NCBI RefSeq assembly: GCF_000152705.1 | Contig: NZ_CH672413.1 | Span: 4,157,783-4,221,782 of the forward strand | From: Janibacter sp. HTCC2649 | GTDB lineage: Bacteria; Actinomycetota; Actinomycetes; Actinomycetales; Dermatophilaceae | Direction: 5' to 3' | DNA length: 64,000 bases | Part shown: positions 52,404-59,990 of the stretch, one piece after another | Layout: each line of letters opens with the position of its first letter | Numbering within the stretch: position 1 is the stretch's first letter | Made by a program: the position numbers and the translations under genes | The notes under the pieces: model-generated | Seen by the model: only the letters and a program-made list of their open reading frames with translations | What the model was told of the DNA's origin: nothing | Database searches by the model: none

Positions 52404-53885
52404 GTGAAGAGCCTCCATGTCGACGTCCTCGTCGTCGGAGCCGGTCTCTCGGGTGTGGGCGCAGCCTGTCGGCTCACCCAGCTCAATCCGGACCGCTCGT
52501 TCGCTGTCCTGGAGTCGCGCGATTCCAGTGGTGGGACCTGGGATCTCTTTCGGTACCCCGGGATCCGGTCCGACTCGGACGTCCACACGTTCAGTTATCC
52601 GTTCCGCCCGTGGACCGGCACGGACCTGCTCGCTTCGGGGGAGTCGATCCGGGACTACATCCGCGACACCGCCCGTGAGTTCGGCGTCGAGGAGCGGATC
52701 CACTACGGACAGCGGGTCATCGCGGCGGGATGGTCCTCCGGGACGGCTCGCTGGACCGTGAAGGCGGAAACCGTCGACGGGCTCATCGAGCACACGGCGT
52801 CGTTCCTCTACATCTGCACCGGCTACTTCTCCTACGACACGGGGCACGTCGTCGACTTCCCCGGGCGCGCGGCGTTCGACGGGCCGATCATCCACCCGCA
52901 GTTCTGGCCCGAGAAGTTCGAGCCCCGCGGCAAGCGCATCGTCGTCATCGGCTCCGGTGCCACGGCCGTGACGCTCGTGCCGGCGCTCGCGGACGAGGGC
53001 GCGGCCCACGTGACGATGCTCCAACGCAGCCCCTCCTACGTTCTGCCCCGGTCGGGCAAGGACTCCATCGGCGACGGGTTGCGTCGGGTGCTGCCAGCGC
53101 GCGCCGCCCATCGGGCGATCCGCGCCAAGAACGTCGTGCAGAACGTCGGCCTCTACGAGGTCAGCCAGCGCTTCCCCGGCGCCGTCCGCAAGGGCCTCGC
53201 CCGGCTCAACGCGAAGTTCGTCGGGAGCGAGGTCGTGCGGGAGCACTTCACCCCCACCTACGGTCCGTGGGACCAGCGCATGTGCATCGTCCCCGACGGG
53301 GACTTCTTCACGGCCATTCGCCGGGGTGCCGCTTCCGTCGTCACGGACACGGTGCAGGAGTTCACCCGCAACGGCATCCGGCTCACCAGCGGCGAGGAGC
53401 TCGAGGCAGACGCGATCATCACGGCGACGGGGCTGAGGATCGAGGTGGCTGGTGGCATCACCTTCACCATGGACGGCACGACGTTTGCGCCCAACGAGCG
53501 CTACTTCTACAAGGGCGCGATGTTCGGGGGAGTGCCCAACCTCGCGGTGTGCCTGGGCTACACCAACAACTCGTGGACGTTGCGCGCCGACCTGACGTCG
53601 CGCTTCGTGAGCGCCGTGCTTGCACGTATGACGCAGACGGGGGCCGCCACCGCGACTCCGCGGCTCGACGAGACGATCGAGGACGGGGAGCCGCCGTTCG
53701 AGCTGTCGTCGGGCTACGTCCAGCGCTCAAGGCACCTCTTGCCGAAGCAGGGCACGACGAAGCCGTGGACGGTCAAGCAGAACTACTTCCACGACCTGCG
53801 ACTGATGTCGGCGCGGCGCGTCGATGACGGCACGCTCGAGTTCGCGCCGCTCAGGGTGCGGCCGTCGGTCGTGGTCGGGCACTGA
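52404..53885 (+). CDS. Flavin-containing/Baeyer-Villiger-type monooxygenase (MymA-like)
   Basis: This 493-residue monooxygenase has the FAD motif VLVVGAGLSGVGAACRL and the GGTWDLFRYPGIRSDSD segment. The NADPH motif is VVIGSGATAVTLVP, followed by the terminal VQRSRHLLPKQG. The run GGTWDLFRYPGIRSDSD closely matches MymA (Rv3083) of M. tuberculosis, which oxidises lipids or xenobiotics including thioamides. GTG 52404 has GGAGAAGG upstream. It lies near a VirS-like regulator and an SDR, which resembles the virS-mymA locus spread over several operons. Confidence 0.88.
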   Translation: MKSLHVDVLVVGAGLSGVGAACRLTQLNPDRSFAVLESRDSSGGTWDLFRYPGIRSDSDVHTFSYPFRPWTGTDLLASGESIRDYIRDTAREFGVEERIHYGQRVIAAGWSSGTARWTVKAETVDGLIEHTASFLYICTGYFSYDTGHVVDFPGRAAFDGPIIHPQFWPEKFEPRGKRIVVIGSGATAVTLVPALADEGAAHVTMLQRSPSYVLPRSGKDSIGDGLRRVLPARAAHRAIRAKNVVQNVGLYEVSQRFPGAVRKGLARLNAKFVGSEVVREHFTPTYGPWDQRMCIVPDGDFFTAIRRGAASVVTDTVQEFTRNGIRLTSGEELEADAIITATGLRIEVAGGITFTMDGTTFAPNERYFYKGAMFGGVPNLAVCLGYTNNSWTLRADLTSRFVSAVLARMTQTGAATATPRLDETIEDGEPPFELSSGYVQRSRHLLPKQGTTKPWTVKQNYFHDLRLMSARRVDDGTLEFAPLRVRPSVVVGH

Positions 53886-53910
53886 CACCGGTCGTTCCTA
53901 GACTGGTGGA

Positions 53911-54705
53911 ATGAGTCTCACCATCGGTGCCCACGTCGACCAGACCGACCCCCTCGCCGAAGCCGCTGCCCGCGGCACGACGTTGGTCCAGTTCTTCCTC
54001 GGTGACCCTCAGGGATACAAGGGACCAGAGATCCGGTATGCCGGGGGAGCAGCCGGTCTGCGCGCGGACGCCGAGGCGGCTGGGATCGCGTTGTACGTCC
54101 ACGCGCCCTACATCATCAATGTCGCGACGACGAACAACCGGATCCGCATCCCGTCCCGCAAGCTCCTCCAGCAGCACGTCGACGCCGCCGCCGAGATCGG
54201 AGCCAAGGGTTTGATCGTCCACGGCGGTCACGTCGGCAAGACCGATGACCCGGAGGTCGGCTTCGACAACTGGCGCAAGGCGATTGAGGCAACCGACCTC
54301 AAGCTGCCGCTGCTCCTCGAGAACACCGCGGGCGGTGACAACGCTATGGCCCGCTATCTCGAGCGGATTGCCAAGGTGTGGGACGCCATCGGCTCCGCCT
54401 CGCAGGCCGACCAGGTCGGCTTCTGCCTCGACACGTGCCACGCCCATGCCGGCGGCAACAAGCTCGACACCGTCGTCGACGACATCCTCGCGATCACCGG
54501 TCGCATCGACCTCGTCCACTGCAACGACAGCCGTGACGCCTTCGACTCAGGGGCCGACCGGCACGCCAACTTCGGTGCGGGTCAGATCGACGCCGATCTG
54601 TTGGCGGGCGTCGTCCGGTCGGCGGGCGCGCCGGTCGTGTGCGAGACACCCGGTGGCGCCGAGGAGCACCAGGCCGACTTCGCCTGGCTGCGCGACCGCC
54701 TCTGA
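53911..54705 (+). CDS. nfo: Deoxyribonuclease IV (AP endonuclease, Nfo family)
   Basis: This 264-residue TIM-barrel endonuclease cuts at abasic sites in base-excision repair. Metal ligands are visible in GAHVDQTD, YVHAPYIINVAT, LIVHGGHVGK, LLLENTAGG, FCLDTCHAHAGG and VHCNDSRDAFDSGADRHANFGAG. It is expected to cooperate with glycosylases such as Tag, 3 kb upstream. A GTATGCCG octamer lies in the gene at 54036. Confidence 0.94.
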   Translation: MSLTIGAHVDQTDPLAEAAARGTTLVQFFLGDPQGYKGPEIRYAGGAAGLRADAEAAGIALYVHAPYIINVATTNNRIRIPSRKLLQQHVDAAAEIGAKGLIVHGGHVGKTDDPEVGFDNWRKAIEATDLKLPLLLENTAGGDNAMARYLERIAKVWDAIGSASQADQVGFCLDTCHAHAGGNKLDTVVDDILAITGRIDLVHCNDSRDAFDSGADRHANFGAGQIDADLLAGVVRSAGAPVVCETPGGAEEHQADFAWLRDRL

Positions 54706-54986
54706 GCACGCTTCCCGGCCGGCGGCGTCAGAGCTGGCGAGGTCAGGACGAAGGCCACCACCACCAGCCAGCCGAGCGGCACGCGCCAGCCACCCAGCTC
54801 GAACGGGTCGCCAGCCAACCCGGTGATCAGGGCACCCAGCACCAGGGGATACCCAGGGCGACAGGAGCCCACGGGCGAAAGGTGAAAACTCCGCCTGCGC
54901 CGCGAATGACTCCGCCCTGGCCTGTCGACATGCAGCGAGCGCAGGACCGCTGGGATACTTGCGACAGACCTTCAGGAGGAGACCCG
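54706..54986. other. Interval between nfo and ldcA, possible degenerate minus-strand frame
   Basis: 281 bp without a clear gene. A minus-strand frame (54872-54582) has a hydrophobic stretch LVLGALITGLAGDPF...LGWLVVVAFVLTS but overlaps nfo by 124 bp and has no good start. It may be a decayed membrane protein. The ldcA ribosome binding site AGGAGGAG is at its right end. Confidence 0.4.
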
Positions 54987-55958
54987 GTGACACCGAGTGG
55001 CGCGACCGTCCGCCCGACAGCCCCGACATCCGCGACGCCCGTTCGAGAGCTGACGCGTCCTCCGCGCCTCGTGGCCGGTGACCGGGTCGTCGTCGTCTCG
55101 CCGAGTGGCTCGTCGCCCAAGGACCGGATCGCGACCGGTGTCGCGATGCTGCGGGACTGGGGACTCGAGGTGGAGGTGGCGCCGAGCGCAGGCGCGCGCT
55201 CCGACCGGTTTGGCTACCTGGCCGGAGACGACGAGGCGCGGGCAAGGGACCTCCAGGAAGCCTGGTGCGACCCATCGGTGGCCGCTGTCCTGTGTGCCCG
55301 CGGCGGCTACGGCGTGCAGCGCCTGCTCGAGCACCTCGACTGGGACGCGATGCGCGCCGCTGGGCCCAAGGTGCTGGCCGGCTACAGCGACATCACCGCT
55401 CTGCACTCGGCGATCGCCACCCACCTTGGCCTCGTCAGCCTGCACGCTCCGATGGTCGCGACCGAGGTGTTCGTCAACGACGAGCGCAGTGCCGAGCACC
55501 TGCGCCTCACGCTCTTCGAACCGGAGGAGACGCAGACCCTGAGCTCCGATACCGCGCGTGCGCTGGTCCCCGGTCAGGCCCGGGGTGTGACCGTCGGGGG
55601 CTGCCTCAGCCTGCTCGCAGCCGAACTCGGCACCCCGACGGGACTCCCGTCGGCCGCCGGGGCAGTCCTCCTGCTCGAGGACGTCGACGAGAAGGCCTAT
55701 CGCATCGACGGCTACCTGACCCACCTGCTGCGCTCCGGGTGGCTCGATGGGGTCGCCGGGGTGGCGGTCGGTTCTTGGCAGGGCTGCGAACCCGTCGAGG
55801 AGCTGGTGCACGACCGCCTCAGCGCGCTGGGCGTGCCGATCCTCTGGGACCTGGGCTTCGGTCACTGCCCGAGCACCCTCACCGTGCCGCTCGGCGTCAC
55901 GGTCACGCTTGACGCCGACGCGGGCACGCTAGTGCTGGACGACCCCGCCCTCGCCTGA
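54987..55958 (+). CDS. ldcA: LD-carboxypeptidase (S66 family)
   Basis: This 323-residue peptidase trims L,D-bonds of cytoplasmic muropeptides in wall recycling. The S66 triad is visible: Ser in VLAGYSDITALH, Glu in LLLEDVDEKAYRIDGYL and His in GFGHCPSTLTVPLG. The N-terminal VVVVSPSGSSPKDR and CARGGYGVQRLL are also typical. GTG 54987 follows AGGAGGAG. The last 30 bp overlap tail-to-tail with the ABC ATPase gene. Confidence 0.93.
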   Translation: MTPSGATVRPTAPTSATPVRELTRPPRLVAGDRVVVVSPSGSSPKDRIATGVAMLRDWGLEVEVAPSAGARSDRFGYLAGDDEARARDLQEAWCDPSVAAVLCARGGYGVQRLLEHLDWDAMRAAGPKVLAGYSDITALHSAIATHLGLVSLHAPMVATEVFVNDERSAEHLRLTLFEPEETQTLSSDTARALVPGQARGVTVGGCLSLLAAELGTPTGLPSAAGAVLLLEDVDEKAYRIDGYLTHLLRSGWLDGVAGVAVGSWQGCEPVEELVHDRLSALGVPILWDLGFGHCPSTLTVPLGVTVTLDADAGTLVLDDPALA

Positions 55959-56960
55959 CCGCACTGCGGACTCCTGCTCGCGGCGCTGGAGGGCGACGTG
56001 GCAGGCGACCTGTGAGCTGGTCCCGCCCGCGAGCACGGCGACGTCCTGGCCACGACACTGTGTGGACAGGCCCATGGCCCCGGCCTCGCCCGACGCGAGC
56101 ACCTGGCAGCGGACGTGGAACCGGCAGCCTCCGGGGATGCGCGTCGGGTCCGGTGGCTCGCCCGTGAGGACGACTGGGGCCCCGCCCTCGGGCAGCACCG
56201 ACAACAGCGCCTGCGTGTAGGGATGCTCCGGCGCGGTGAGGATCTTCTCGACCGGGCCGGTCTCGACGATGCGGCCGAGATACATGACCGCCACGCGGTC
56301 GGCGATGTTCCACGCGAGGCCAAGGTCGTGCGTCACGACGAGCGCTGCCAGCCCCAGGTCGTCACGCAGTCCGAGAAGCAGCGACAGGATCTCGCCCCGC
56401 ACCGACGCGTCGAGCGAGGCCACCGGCTCATCGGCGATGATCACCGCGGGATCGAGCACCAGGGCACCGGCGATGACGACGCGCTGCCGCTGCCCGCCCG
56501 ACAGCTCGTGCGGGTAGCGCAGGAAGAACCGCTCGGGCGGTCGCAGCCCGGCGCGCGAGAGCGCATCGGCGACCCGCTCGGGTTCGTTGACCGCCTCGCC
56601 GTGGATCCGCAGACCTTCGGCCACGGCTTCGTAGACGGTGTGGCGAGGGTTGAGCGAGCCGCTCGGGTCCTGCAGCACGAGCTGCGCCTCGCGCCGGTAG
56701 GCCTTGAGCGCCTTGCCTGAGTAGTTCAGCGGAGTGCCGCGATAGGCCACCTCGCCGGAGGTGGGTTGCTGCAGTCCGAGAAGGGTGCGGGCCAGCGTTG
56801 TCTTGCCGCACCCGGACTCGCCGACGAGGGCGACGATCTCGCCCTCGTGGACGTCGAGGTTCACGCCGTCGACGGCACGGGCCGGTCGCCCACCCCGACG
56901 GCCGGGGAACTCGACGTGGAGATCCCTGGCCGACAGGAGCGGCTCACGATCGCTGGTCAT
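55929..56960 (-). CDS. Oligopeptide-type ABC transporter ATP-binding protein (DppF/OppF-like)
   Basis: This 343-residue ATPase has Walker A GESGCGKTTLARTLLG, signature LSGGQRQRVVIAGAL, Walker B IIADEPVASLDAS and the C-terminal oligo_HPY region with CRFHVRCQ. It is the second of a pair of ATPases that power the importer encoded upstream on the same strand. ATG 56960 overlaps the first ATPase by 4 bp. The stop lies 30 bp inside ldcA on the other strand. Confidence 0.92.
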   Translation of the reverse strand: MTSDREPLLSARDLHVEFPGRRGGRPARAVDGVNLDVHEGEIVALVGESGCGKTTLARTLLGLQQPTSGEVAYRGTPLNYSGKALKAYRREAQLVLQDPSGSLNPRHTVYEAVAEGLRIHGEAVNEPERVADALSRAGLRPPERFFLRYPHELSGGQRQRVVIAGALVLDPAVIIADEPVASLDASVRGEILSLLLGLRDDLGLAALVVTHDLGLAWNIADRVAVMYLGRIVETGPVEKILTAPEHPYTQALLSVLPEGGAPVVLTGEPPDPTRIPGGCRFHVRCQVLASGEAGAMGLSTQCRGQDVAVLAGGTSSQVACHVALQRREQESAVRSGEGGVVQH

Positions 56961-57997
56961 CGGGCCACCTTGTCTTCTTCGTGTATGCCGTGGGGCTCGC
57001 CCCGGGCGAGCGACGCACCTTCGTCCGGGAGGACGAGAACGCAGGCCGCATCGTGCTTCTGGCCGTTCTCGCCCGCAGGCCACAGCTGCGGGTCGATGAC
57101 GTCGCACGCGTCACGACGCAACGCACAGCGCGGATGGAACGAGCACCCGGTCGGGAGCGACTCCGGGTCGGGCGGGTCACCGGCGAGGCCGCGGGGCTGC
57201 AGCCGCGAGGCGGGGTCGCCGACGGTCGGGAACGCCGCCGCCAGCGCTGCGCTGTAGGGGTGCTTCGCACGCTTGTGCACTTCGTCCGCGGGGCCCACCT
57301 CGACGACCCGGCCGGCATACATGATGGCCAACCGGTCGCAGACGTCGGAGAGGACCGACAGGTCGTGGCTGATCATCAGCAGGCTGATGCCCGACCGGGC
57401 GACGAGGTCGTCGATCAGCCCGAGGATCTGGGCCTGGATCATCACGTCGAGGGCAGTCGTGGGCTCGTCGGCGATGATCAGCTCGGGCCGACAGGCGAGC
57501 GCCATGGCGATCATCACCCGCTGGCGTTGCCCACCCGAGAGCTCGTGCGGATAGGCACGTGCGCGAGCGGGCGGCATACCCACTTCGTCGAGCAGTTGCG
57601 CCACGCGGCGGGTGGCCTCGGCCTCGCCGACCTTCTCGTGGAGCAGGATCGGCTCGGCGATCTGGTCGCCGATCGTGTGGACCGGGTTGAGCGAGTGCAT
57701 CGCTCCCTGGAAGACGATCGAGGCGCCGGCCCAGCGCACGGCGCGCAGCCGTCCCCAATTCATCCCGAGGAGGTCCTCGCCGTCGAGGAGGACACGGCCG
57801 GTGACGGTCGCCGTGGGCGGCAGCAGGCGCAGGAGGGCCAGCGCGAGCGTGGACTTGCCTGATCCCGACTCACCGGCGACGCCGAGCTTCTCGCCGCGGG
57901 CCAGCTCGAGGTCGACGCCGCGCACGGCTGCCACGTCACCGCCCTGGGTGCGGTAGGTGACGCTCAGTCCCTCGAGCGAGAGCAGGGGTTGACTCAT
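56957..57997 (-). CDS. Oligopeptide-type ABC transporter ATP-binding protein (DppD/OppD-like)
   Basis: This 346-residue ATPase has Walker A GESGSGKSTLALALL, FQGAMHSLNPVHTIGDQI, LSGGQRQRVMIAMAL, IIADEPTTALDV and the C-terminal GCSFHPRCALRRDACD Cys cluster of the oligo_HPY extension, which can hold an Fe-S cluster in OppD. It overlaps both neighbours by 4 bp, so stoichiometric translation is likely. GTATGCCG octamers occur at 56983, 57313 and 57572. Confidence 0.92.
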   Translation of the reverse strand: MSQPLLSLEGLSVTYRTQGGDVAAVRGVDLELARGEKLGVAGESGSGKSTLALALLRLLPPTATVTGRVLLDGEDLLGMNWGRLRAVRWAGASIVFQGAMHSLNPVHTIGDQIAEPILLHEKVGEAEATRRVAQLLDEVGMPPARARAYPHELSGGQRQRVMIAMALACRPELIIADEPTTALDVMIQAQILGLIDDLVARSGISLLMISHDLSVLSDVCDRLAIMYAGRVVEVGPADEVHKRAKHPYSAALAAAFPTVGDPASRLQPRGLAGDPPDPESLPTGCSFHPRCALRRDACDVIDPQLWPAGENGQKHDAACVLVLPDEGASLARGEPHGIHEEDKVAR

Positions 57998-58917
57998 TTG
58001 CCAGTCCTCAGTCGGGGGTTGAGCACGCCTTCGATCGCGCGCCCGCACAGGGTGAAGGCCAGCGCCACGAGGGCAATGGCGATGCCGGGCGGGAGGATGT
58101 ACCACCACATGCCGGAGCTCACGGCGCCGACGTCACGGGCGGCCTGGATGGTGCTGCCCCACGACGGGATCGTCGGGTCGCCCAGCCCGAGGAAGGCGAC
58201 GGTGGACTCGGTGAGGATCGCACCGGCGACCATCAGGGTGGTCTGCGCCAGGACGATCGGCATGACGTTGGGCAGGACGTGCCTGGACATGACGTGCCAG
58301 TGGCCACCGCCCAGAGCGCGGGCCCGCTCGATGTAGGGACGCGCCTCCACGGCGAGTGTCTGTGCCCGGACGAGCCGCGCTGTCGTCGGCCACGAGGTGA
58401 CGCCGATGGCGATGATGATCGTCGACATGCTGCGACCGAGGACCGCAGCCAGGGCCACGGCCAGCACGAGGGTGGGCATGACGAGGAACCAGTCGGTGAT
58501 CCGCAGCAGCACCGCCGACGGCCAGCCGTGGAAGTGGCCGGCGAGGATGCCGATGAGACCGCCCAGCGCGATGGAGATGAACGTCGCGGCGAAGCCCACG
58601 GTCAGCGAGACGCGGGACCCCCACAGCACGAGGTCCAGCACGGAGCGACCTGACCGGTCCGTGCCGAGGAGGAACTCACCGCTCGGCGGCTGGAGTGGTT
58701 CGCCCGGGGGACGGGTGACGCTGAGCGCGTCCTCTCCGACCAGCAGGGGGACCAGCAGCGCGGACAGGACGAAGAGCGCCAGCACCGCCAGCCCGAAGAG
58801 CCCGGCGCGGTTGCGGCGGTACTCCCTCCAGAAGGTGGCCACCGCCCGGCGCCGGCGCGCCCACGCGAGCTGGCGCGGGCTGGCCGTCGTGGCACCCGAG
58901 CTCACGCCCGCGCTCAC
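57994..58917 (-). CDS. ABC transporter permease (DppC/OppC-like)
   Basis: This 307-residue permease has an N-terminal helix after a basic stretch (WREYRRNRAGLFGLAVLALFVLSALLVPLL), then five more helices and the EAA loop ERARALGGGHWHVMSRHVLPNVMPIV that contacts the ATPases. HFLLGTD-type EFLLGTDRSGRSVLDLVLWGSR is the typical OppC segment. The GTG at 58917 overlaps dppB by 4 bp. Confidence 0.92.
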   Translation of the reverse strand: MSAGVSSGATTASPRQLAWARRRRAVATFWREYRRNRAGLFGLAVLALFVLSALLVPLLVGEDALSVTRPPGEPLQPPSGEFLLGTDRSGRSVLDLVLWGSRVSLTVGFAATFISIALGGLIGILAGHFHGWPSAVLLRITDWFLVMPTLVLAVALAAVLGRSMSTIIIAIGVTSWPTTARLVRAQTLAVEARPYIERARALGGGHWHVMSRHVLPNVMPIVLAQTTLMVAGAILTESTVAFLGLGDPTIPSWGSTIQAARDVGAVSSGMWWYILPPGIAIALVALAFTLCGRAIEGVLNPRLRTGK

Positions 58918-59984
58918 GGCCGCACCCGCGGGTCGATGACGGGGTAGAGCAGGTCGGAGATGAGGTTCATGAGGATCACCGTCGCGGAGAAGATGACGAA
59001 CAGGCCCTGCACCAGCGGGAGGTCCGGCACGCTGAGCCCTTCGTAGAACAGCTTGCCGAGGCCAGGCCATGAGAAGACCGTCTCGACGAGCACGGCCCCG
59101 AAGAGCACGAAGCCGACATTGATAAAGACGAGCGTCATGGTCGGGAGCAGGGCGTTCGGCACGGCATGACGACGCTTGACCTCCCTGTCACGCAGGCCCT
59201 TGGCGCGAGCGGTCACGAGGTAGTCCGACCCCATCTCGTCGAGGAGCGAGGACCGCATGACCATGAGGTACTGCGCGTAGACCACGGCGACGAGCGTGAC
59301 GAGGGGTAGCACCATGTGGTGCGCGACGTCGAGGACGGCCGCAGACCCCTCCACCCCGGGAGTCCTCATCCCCGCCGTCGGGAACCACCCGAGCCCGGAG
59401 CCGAAGACCACGATGAGGATGAGGCCCAGCCAGAAGCTCGGCACCGACCACAGGGTGAGCGCGACGCCGGTGTTGACCCGGTCTGCGGTGCTGCCGTGCT
59501 TCCACGCCCCCTGCACACCCAGCCAGAAGCCGAGCAGGGTGGACACGAGGAGGCTGGCGCCGACGAGCAGCACGGTCGGGCCGAGCCGTTCGCCGACCAT
59601 GCTCAGCACGGGCCGGTTGTACTGGAACGACTCACCGAAGTCGAAGCGCAGCACCCCCAGCAGGTAGCTCACGAACTGCTCGAGCAGCGGCTTGTCGAGC
59701 CCGAACTCGCGCGCGAGCGCCACCTTCTGCTCGATGGTCACGGGCCGACCGTGGGTCATGACGCGCACGGGGTCACCCGGCACGATCCGGAAGAGGAAGA
59801 AGCTGGTGAAGATCACCGCGAGCAGCGAGACCGCCGCTCCGAGAAGCCTTTCTCCGATGTATGCCGCGGTGCGGCGCACGCTGTCACGGTCCCTGTCGCC
59901 GTGGTCACCGGGCGCACCGGCAGGCTGGTCCCGCACCTCATCCTCGAGGTGCGGGGCCAGACCGCTCGGGACAATTTCCGCCAT
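58914..59984 (-). CDS. ABC transporter permease (DppB/OppB-like)
   Basis: This 356-residue permease has an unusually long, charged N-terminus of about 38 residues (HLEDEVRDQPAGAPGDHGDRD) before the first helix. The OppB core follows: SFFLFRIVPGDPVRVM, FGESFQYNRPV, and the EAA loop TARAKGLRDREVKRRHAVPNALLP. A GTG about 100 bp further in would remove the extension. It begins 6 bp after the binding-protein stop. Confidence 0.92.
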   Translation of the reverse strand: MAEIVPSGLAPHLEDEVRDQPAGAPGDHGDRDRDSVRRTAAYIGERLLGAAVSLLAVIFTSFFLFRIVPGDPVRVMTHGRPVTIEQKVALAREFGLDKPLLEQFVSYLLGVLRFDFGESFQYNRPVLSMVGERLGPTVLLVGASLLVSTLLGFWLGVQGAWKHGSTADRVNTGVALTLWSVPSFWLGLILIVVFGSGLGWFPTAGMRTPGVEGSAAVLDVAHHMVLPLVTLVAVVYAQYLMVMRSSLLDEMGSDYLVTARAKGLRDREVKRRHAVPNALLPTMTLVFINVGFVLFGAVLVETVFSWPGLGKLFYEGLSVPDLPLVQGLFVIFSATVILMNLISDLLYPVIDPRVRP

Positions 59985-59990
59985 ACGGGG

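Noticed and set aside
54582..54872. Minus-strand membrane protein gene between nfo and ldcA
   Set aside because: It overlaps nfo by 124 bp, has a poor start, and its C-terminal half is antisense to nfo; at most a remnant.
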